Shown one piece after another: positions 57,813-64,000 of a stretch of DNA of 64,000 nucleotides. Source of the DNA: Phascolarctos cinereus (taxonomy: Eukaryota > Chordata > Mammalia > Diprotodontia > Phascolarctidae). The stretch lies in assembly GCF_002099425.1 (NCBI RefSeq), contig NW_018344272.1, positions 310,001-374,000 of the forward strand, written 5' to 3'. The notes beneath the pieces are model-generated. The model saw nothing but the letters and a program-made list of their open reading frames with translations. It was not told the origin of the DNA and did no database searches. Position numbers and translations under genes: made by a program. The first letter of the stretch is position 1. The number at the start of each line of letters is the position of its first letter.

Positions 57813-58204
57813 ATTCACGAAGGCTTGTACCTGTCTGAAATGACTGAACAGCCAACAAATGTGGAATGAATAAAATATTGCAAAGTATTATTTATTGTGT
57901 CATATAAGTAATACAGGCAATGACTAAGTTCTGTTGGAAGTCCAAGGAGGGAGTGATCATTAGGGGGATGAGATTGTGGATTCTTCATGGAACTGTGGGC
58001 TGGAATTGAAATGTGAAGTATAAGATGTAGATAAGTAAAGGGGAAAGGAGAAGGAATTATGTGCTTATAGGACAGTGTTAGTAAAGGAACAGAAGCCAAA
58101 ATGTCTGTGGCGTACGCTAGGAACAAATAGATTTCATGTGGGCTGACATTTGTGAAGAGAGGTAGTAGAGATGAAGTTGGAGAAAAAAACTCATCTTATT
58201 TGTT
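57813..58204. other. unassigned sequence
   Basis: Possibly part of the old unnamed repeat seen at 5.6-6.6 kb, but the match is weak. The 103-codon minus frame at 57815-58126 has no family features. Confidence 0.35.
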
Positions 58205-58360
58205 CCAACAGCTCCATGAAATGTGACTGTTATCCCATTTTACAAATGAAGAAACAGAGACACAGAAATGCTGTAATTTAGCTAAGTGCACATGGTGAGT
58301 AAGGGTCAGAGCCAGGAGGCAAACGTGATCTTCTTATCCAGATCAGTGGTACTCTTTACA
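58205..58360 (-). repeat. MIR/CORE-SINE fragment
   Basis: Blocks tgttatcccattttacaaat, gaagaaacagagacacagaa and ggtcagagccaggaggc. Confidence 0.65.
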
Positions 58361-58424
58361 GTAAGGATTTGGGACTTTATTGAGTGGAGATATCTGATTA
58401 GGAGCCATCAAAGGTTTTTGAGCA

Positions 58425-58620
58425 GATTATGGTACATCAATTATGGTATATGAATATGCTGAAGTATGCTGTAATAAACAATGCATATGAGTAATATAGA
58501 AAAATATGAACTGATACAAATATTTACATTTTTGTATATTGCTTTCTTGGTACTGCATACTTCACTTTTAATTATTTCATATAAGTGAGGAACAACCAAA
58601 AAATACTTTTTTGTGCTGAA
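58425..58620 (+). mobile_element. LINE 3' fragment (same family as 59965-60519)
   Basis: Shares gaagtatgctgtaataaac, gaactgatacaaatatttac, gcatacttcacttttaatta and cataagtgag-like blocks with 59970-60155. Confidence 0.7.
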
Positions 58621-59497
58621 TGTATAAAGTAATATTTAGCTACTCAAATAAAAAATACCTGAATTAGACTAATTATATTTTTACTAATTATACCAATTCA
58701 CAAATCAGTGGATTTTCCCTGATTTTTTGTTAGACATAAACATGCATGAAAATAATAATACTAATGATTTTGACAATTATAGCTCACATTATTTGGAATC
58801 ACTTCTAATTGCTTCATGCAGATTTTAAAAAGAAACAGAAAATTTAGGAACCAAATGACCTATACTCTGCTTGGAAAGACACATATTTGGAAACATTTGA
58901 AACAGAGAAGCTACATCATAAAATAAGTTCTAGTCTTTCTATAGTCTAGATAGCATATTTAAACATATGCAGTGTATCAAATTATGACGAATGAAAATAA
59001 TCTTTTGTTTGGATGTTTTGTAATATAACAGGTGTATATTCAGATGTGTATTCAAATTTGTGTAAAATTCTAAATTTTCCATCTTAGTTTTAAATTTAAA
59101 AAATCAAGATGTGGTCAATTGAATCTTAGCTTAAGATTTTTTTTCCTTCTTTTTAAAGCACCAGTTAAAACCAAAACTTCATTACCAGCTTAATTTTGAT
59201 ATACAGGTCAGGTTTTTAACATTTAGAATTCAATAAGGTGTGTTCATCAGCTTGGAGCTAAATGACAGCATGAACACAGTGACCCATTGTGAAAGCATTA
59301 AAACTAAAATGTACTTGATAAACAATTTGCTCTATTCAGTATTCAGTGTCTGTGTTTAACAAGATCCCTAAATGTGTTAGAAATAGGGAAAAATGTGAAG
59401 TAAGAGATTGACTTGTGGTTGAGGTTCCCCCCTTCCACATTCAGACTGTATCTCCACACATAAACCAATTGGATTATTAAGCCTGATTTAATCCATC
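58621..59497. other. unique sequence, nothing recognised
   Basis: AT-rich with no repeat or coding frame of note. Confidence 0.45.
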
Positions 59498-59741
59498 AAT
59501 TGTTCAATCATTTCAATCATGTCTGACTCTTCATGACCCCATTTTGGGGTTTTCTTGGCCAATATACTGCAGTGATTTTGACATTTCCTTTTCCAGCTCA
59601 GTTTACAGGTGATGAAATTGAGGCAAGCAGAGTTAAGTGACTTGCCCAGAGTCCCATAAATAGTAAGTGTCTGAGACCAAATTTGAACTCTTCTTGACTT
59701 TGGTCTTGGTGTCCTATTCACCATGCCACTCAGCTACCCTA
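59498..59741 (-). repeat. MAR1-type SINE (RTE-tailed)
   Basis: Blocks caatcatgtctgactcttca, gaccccattttggggttttc, ggtgatgaaattgaggcaag, ttaagtgacttgcccagagt and catgccactcagctaccc on the plus strand. It is the best preserved of the three MAR1 copies. Confidence 0.9.
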
Positions 59742-59845
59742 CATTTATTAAACCCTTATTATGTACAAAGTGTCAAGGAGAATTGAAAGAAAAGTTACTT
59801 AAGACATCTCTACCTCCTAGATACTTATGACCTAATAAAAATTTT
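59742..59845 (+). repeat. old interspersed repeat, family not assigned
   Basis: acatttattaaacccttatt, atgtacaaagtgtcaagg and ctacctcctagatacttatg: the same family as 5595-6600. Confidence 0.5.
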
Positions 59846-59888
59846 ATGATACATAGTTGCTGTTTTTCTACATATGTATTATGTATGA

Positions 59889-59945
59889 ATATATATATCT
59901 ATATATCTATATCTATATCTATATATCTATATATCTATATATATT
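59889..59945. repeat. (ATCTAT)n low-complexity tract
   Basis: Repeated atatctat units. Confidence 0.93.
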
Positions 59946-59964
59946 TGTGTATGCACAAACATAG

Positions 59965-60519
59965 CTTTCGATTTGGAGAATGGCTAAATCAATTATAGTA
60001 CATGAATACAATGAAGTATGCTGCAAGAAACCATGAATATGTTGAATACAGAAAAACATGAACTGATACAAACATTTACATTTTTGTATGTTACTTTTCT
60101 TGGCTCTGCATACTTCACTTTTGATGATTTCATGTAAGTGAGCAATAACCACACAATGCTTTTTAAAAGTCACAAAATTACAGAGAACAAAATTAGTCTT
60201 AGAAAAGAGATGTGAAAGGATGCTTCCCTTCTTTTCTTTTGCAGAGGGGGTGGGGGTGGGGATTTATATGTGTGTAACTTTGCATATGTCAGATTTTTTC
60301 AATTTTTGGTCAGTTTTAATAAATTGTTTTTCCTCTTCCACTTTTCTTTTAAATTTGATGTAAAATATGTCTTTCTTAGAAGATATGAGGAAAAAGATAT
60401 AGGTAGGAATTTAGTGATGTAAAAGCAAGATATAATCATAAAAATCTGTTTTTAAAGAAGCAATCAGTGATTCCGATTCTTTGAAATTGCCAAGGACTCT
60501 CTCATTCACTTCTGGTGCT
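59965..60519 (+). mobile_element. LINE 3' end (L1-like), plus strand
   Basis: gattggagaatggctaaatc-like start, atgaagtatgctgcaagaaa, catgaactgatacaaac, gagatgtgaaaggatgcttc, ttgcagagggggtggggg, catatgtcagattttttcaa, and a 3' end near 60455 (taatcataaaaatctg). A further 65 bp matches the minus-strand copy at 54.9 kb. Confidence 0.72.
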
Positions 60520-61339
60520 CTCAAATCCCCACAAAAGGTGAATGAAAGAAAAAAGAAAAACACCAGACTTTACATTTTGTGCAATAACATTGAGAGAATA
60601 ACTATATTCTTTTTAGAAAATATTTTTGAGAGGCATTTGAAAGCAATGCATAACAGAGACACAATCAGTGTGATCCATCATAAATACGTATCTCTAATAA
60701 TTCAAACTAATGGTGCTCGATAGGCTTTTATAACAAAATTAATAATTTTTGACTAGAGTTCAAAGAAAAGTTTGTCTCTTCAGTTCTATTTTGTCCATAT
60801 CAGGAATTCCAATGTTTTGTGATGTTATTCATATACTTCTGAAATTGCATGTTTTCTTTTTATGGATTGTGTTTGAAAAGTTCACTTTTATTTCAAGGTT
60901 TTAAGTATATCTACATATTTAAAATACTTTTTGGAGGGCTAGTCTCAAATGTGGTAATTTTCTAAAGTTACAAGTTTATGGGTATATTAAATTCATGAGA
61001 TTTCCAAAGTGCAGAGAAATTATCTTTATCTGGGAAGGTACCCTTTCTAGGTAAAATAGAAGGTAGTGGCAGGCAATGCTTCATTTTATTCCTTGTCATT
61101 CTCTAATGACATTTTCTAATTTGGGGGACAAAAAGCATAAAATCAGATGCAACCTTAGGGTTGATTTTTAGAGAAAAGAAAATGTACTTTAGGAAAATTA
61201 GCTTAGCAAAAGGCATCTCCCAGTTTTGTATATATACAAATGTAAATATCTGTTTCCCTGATATGGTTAGGTAGACCATGCCCTAGTACAACCTAATCCT
61301 GCTAAAATGGTATAATTGTACTAATATTTAAGTCACTTT
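60520..61339. other. unique sequence, nothing recognised
   Basis: No repeat is recognised. The frame at 60481-60723 starts in the LINE tail and is unsupported. Confidence 0.42.
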
Positions 61340-63365
61340 TCTTTCTTTTTAATTTATTTCTATTTGGCTAAATATTTCCCAAATATATGTAAAACAATTT
61401 TTAACAATCATTTTTTAAATATAGAGTTCCAAAATCCTGTCCTGTCTCCCACCACTCCTCCCCACTTAAGAAAGCAAGCAATTTGATTACTATTATGCAT
61501 GTGAGATCATGCAAAACATATTCCCACATTAGTCATGTTGCAAAATAAAACAAAAGCAAAAACTTACAATAATAATAGAGTAAAAATGCACACTTCAATC
61601 TGCATTCAGAGTTCATCAGTTCTCTCTCTTTGGGTGGATAGCATATTACATCATGGGTCCTTTGGAATTATCTCCGGACAATTGTTTTGATTAGAGTAGC
61701 TAAGTCTTTCACAACTCATCATTCTTGTGATATTACTATTTCTATGTACAATGTTCTACTCACTTCACTTTGTATCAGTTCATATAAGTCTTTTCAAGTT
61801 TTTCTGAAGCCTTCCTACTCATCATTTCTTATAGCATGACAACATTCCATCACAATCATATACTACAATTTGTTCAGCCATTTCACAATTGATAGGTATC
61901 TCCTTGATTTCCAATTCTTTGCCATCACAAAAAATAGGTGTTACAAATACCTTATACAAATAAGTCCTTTCTCCTTTTTTTCTGAGCTCTTTGGAATGTG
62001 GACCTTGTAGTAATATGAACATGCACAGTTTTGTACCTCTTTTCTATCATATTAACCAGTCTGATGGATGCAAGATATTACCTTGGAGTTGTTTTAATTT
62101 GTATTTCTCTGATCAGTAGTGATTTAGAGGGGTTTTTTTCATATAACTATTGATAGCTTTGATTTTTCTTCTGAAAACTGCCTGTTCATATGCTTTGACA
62201 ATCAACTGATGAATAGCTCTTAAATTTGACTCAGTTCCCTATATATTGAAAAATGAGTCTTTTATCATAAAAACTTGCCATAAATTTTCCCCAAAGTTCC
62301 TGTTTTTCTTCTAATTTTGGCTGCATTTGTCTTATTTGTGCAAAAGCTTTTAAATTTCACACAACCAAAATTATGTATTTTACTTCCCATAATCTCTCCT
62401 GTCTCTTGTCTGATCATAAACTCTTCTTCCTTTATCCATAAATCTAACAGATAAATTTTTCCATGCTCCCCTAATATACTTCTAAGTTATTATATGTCAT
62501 CTATCCATTTTGGCCTTATCTTGGTATTTGGTGTCATGTGTTGGTCTATGCCTAGTTACTTCCAAACTGCTTTCCATTATTCTGAGCAATTTTTGTCAAA
62601 TGGTGAGTTCTTACTCAAAAGTTTGGATCTTTGGGTTTATCGTACACTACATTACTATGGTCATATGTCACTGTATATTGTATACCAGTGATCCACCACT
62701 TTATATCTTAACCAGTAGCAGATTGTTTGATGATTACCTCTTTGTATTACAATTTAAAATCTAGTATTTCCACTTTCCTTAACATTTTTTCACTGATTCC
62801 CTTGACTTTCTTGACCCTTTGTTCTTCTAGATGAATTTCATAACTATTTTTTCCAGCTTCATAAAATAATTATTTGGTAGTTTGATTTGGTATGGCACTA
62901 AATAAGCAAATTAACTTAGGTAGAATTGTCATTTTTGTTACATTGGCTTGGCCTACCCAGGAGAAATTAACATTTCTTCAATTGTTTAGATCTTTATTTG
63001 TGTGAAAACTGTTTTGTAATTATGTTCATATAATCCCTGGGTTTGCCTTGACAGCTAGTCTACCAAATATTTTATATTTCATTTCAAATGGAATTTCTAT
63101 CTCTTCCTGCCTGTTTTTGTTACTGGTATATAGAAATGCTGATGATTTATGTGGATTCTTTTTTTTTATATCTCACTACTTTGTTGAAGTTGTTAATTGT
63201 TTCAACTAGTGTTTTAGCTCATTCTCTAGGGTTCTCTATACAAACATATCATCTACAAAGAGTGATAGTTTTGTTTCCTCTTTGCCAACTTTAATTTGTT
63301 CAATTTCTTTTGCTTCTCATTGCTATAGCTAGCATTTCTAGTACAATATCAAATAATATCTGTAT
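61340..63365 (-). mobile_element. old L1, 5'-truncated, minus strand
   Basis: 3' UTR blocks (acaatttttaacaatcattt, gaaagcaagcaatttgatta, tgcatgtgagatcatgcaaa), then the ORF2 C-terminal region (ttgttcagccatttcacaat, ttccaattctttgccatcac) and more upstream ORF2 (tcatctacaaagagtgatag, ggcttggcctacccaggag). The 66-codon minus frame at 61822-62022 (with EMAEQIVVYDCDGMLSCYKK) is part of the ORF2 C-terminus. More diverged than the 48-58 kb copies. Confidence 0.8.
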
Positions 63366-63424
63366 CCCCAGAGTCATTATCCAGCCTTTACTATAAGGCT
63401 TCCATTGAGTGATTTCCCACTAAC

Positions 63425-63790
63425 TCTCATTCTACTTCAGAATAGCTTTGATTGTTAGAAAGGTTTTCTAAATTCTCTCACTACAGCTTTCACCTTTTTT
63501 TCTTAGTTCTGCCTTCTAGAGCCAAGCACAAGTATGATTCCTCTTCCACATGACAATCCTTTAGGTATTTGAGAAAAGCATATATTTCTTCCCCTAAATC
63601 TTTTCTCTCCATCCTAAACATCCCCAGTTCCTTCAGCTGATCCTCACACAGATTCTTTAGTCATCTCAAGTCTGACTCTCTCTTAACATCTTGTCTACAA
63701 AGATAGAATGATATGCTTTGCCAAATGCTGTACTAAATCTAAGTGTTTTGTATCTATAACATTCCTATTATCTACCTGTATAGTTATCAA
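63425..63790 (+). mobile_element. CR1/L3-type LINE 3' fragment
   Basis: Blocks ctacttcagaatagctttga, ttgttagaaaggttttctaa, cttagttctgccttctagag, cctcttccacatgacaatcc, taaacatccccagttccttc and gccaaatgctgtactaaatc are in the order of the amniote CR1/L3 3' end. Confidence 0.75.
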
Positions 63791-63794
63791 ATGA

Positions 63795-63960
63795 ATGAAA
63801 AAGAAATAAATGAAATAGCATTTTTCTAGTACATGCTATATGCCATGGACTGTGCTAGGTACTAGTGATACACATATAAAAGTAATGACAGGTTACATTC
63901 TAATGATAACATATAGAGGGAATGGTAGCCAGGTAGGGGAACTTTGGATTGAAAAGTTGT
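63795..63960 (+). repeat. old interspersed repeat, family not assigned
   Basis: atagcatttttctagtacat, gccatggactgtgctaggta, ctagtgatacacatataaaa and ggttacattctaatgataac: the same family as 5595-6600. Confidence 0.6.
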
Positions 63961-64000
63961 AAATATAGTGAATGGAACCATAGTGGAATAAATTGACATA

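Noticed and set aside
57815-58126. 103-codon minus frame after the L1
   Set aside because: No known motif; it overlaps sequence that may be an old repeat.

Overview
This window looks like gene-poor nuclear DNA from a marsupial. The main evidence is its repeats. Seven copies of a tRNA-headed SINE open with ggggcagctaggtggcgcag and end in an A-tail. Three MAR1-type SINEs carry an RTE-like tail, there is an RTE (BovB-like) LINE, and there are many L1 copies of a marsupial type. Older MIR/CORE-SINE, L2, CR1/L3 and hAT remnants lie between them. The sequence is AT-rich, with long pure microsatellites and almost no CpG. I could not narrow the species.

I found no intact host gene, no tRNA or rRNA gene and no CRISPR array. 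The longest open frames are antisense to, or remnants of, LINE ORFs. The one clear host-gene trace is a 5'-truncated processed pseudogene of ribosomal protein L24 (36.4-36.9 kb), which an expanded microsatellite splits in two.

Layout. 0-13 kb: mostly old or unique sequence, with a solo LTR (3.35-4.12 kb), an L2 3' end, a palindromic hAT MITE and two MAR1 SINEs. 13.4-14.4 kb: L1 3' end, minus strand. 17.0-23.4 kb: an L1 with a probable ORF1-only (HAL1-like) element nested in its ORF2. 24-33 kb: SINEs, MIRs, microsatellites, a 92-bp L1 stub and a two-tailed L1 insertion inside a SINE. 33.4-36.9 kb: a 5'-complete but internally deleted L1 running straight into the RPL24 pseudogene. 37-46 kb: mostly unique, with a probable L1/HAL1 5' part on the minus strand, CR1/L3, L2 and a 110-bp local duplication. 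47-57.8 kb: RTE followed by several L1 copies lacking most or all of ORF2; two of them form a roughly 1.3-kb inverted repeat. 58-64 kb: LINE 3' ends, a MAR1 SINE, an old minus-strand L1 and CR1/L3.

The interest here is structural: nested and chimeric retroposons, repeated loss of L1 ORF2, inverted repeats and microsatellites that arise at the same point in related L1 copies. I see no undescribed protein-coding system. Repeat family names come from recognising consensus motifs, not from a database search, and boundaries are approximate unless target-site duplications (TSDs) are given.
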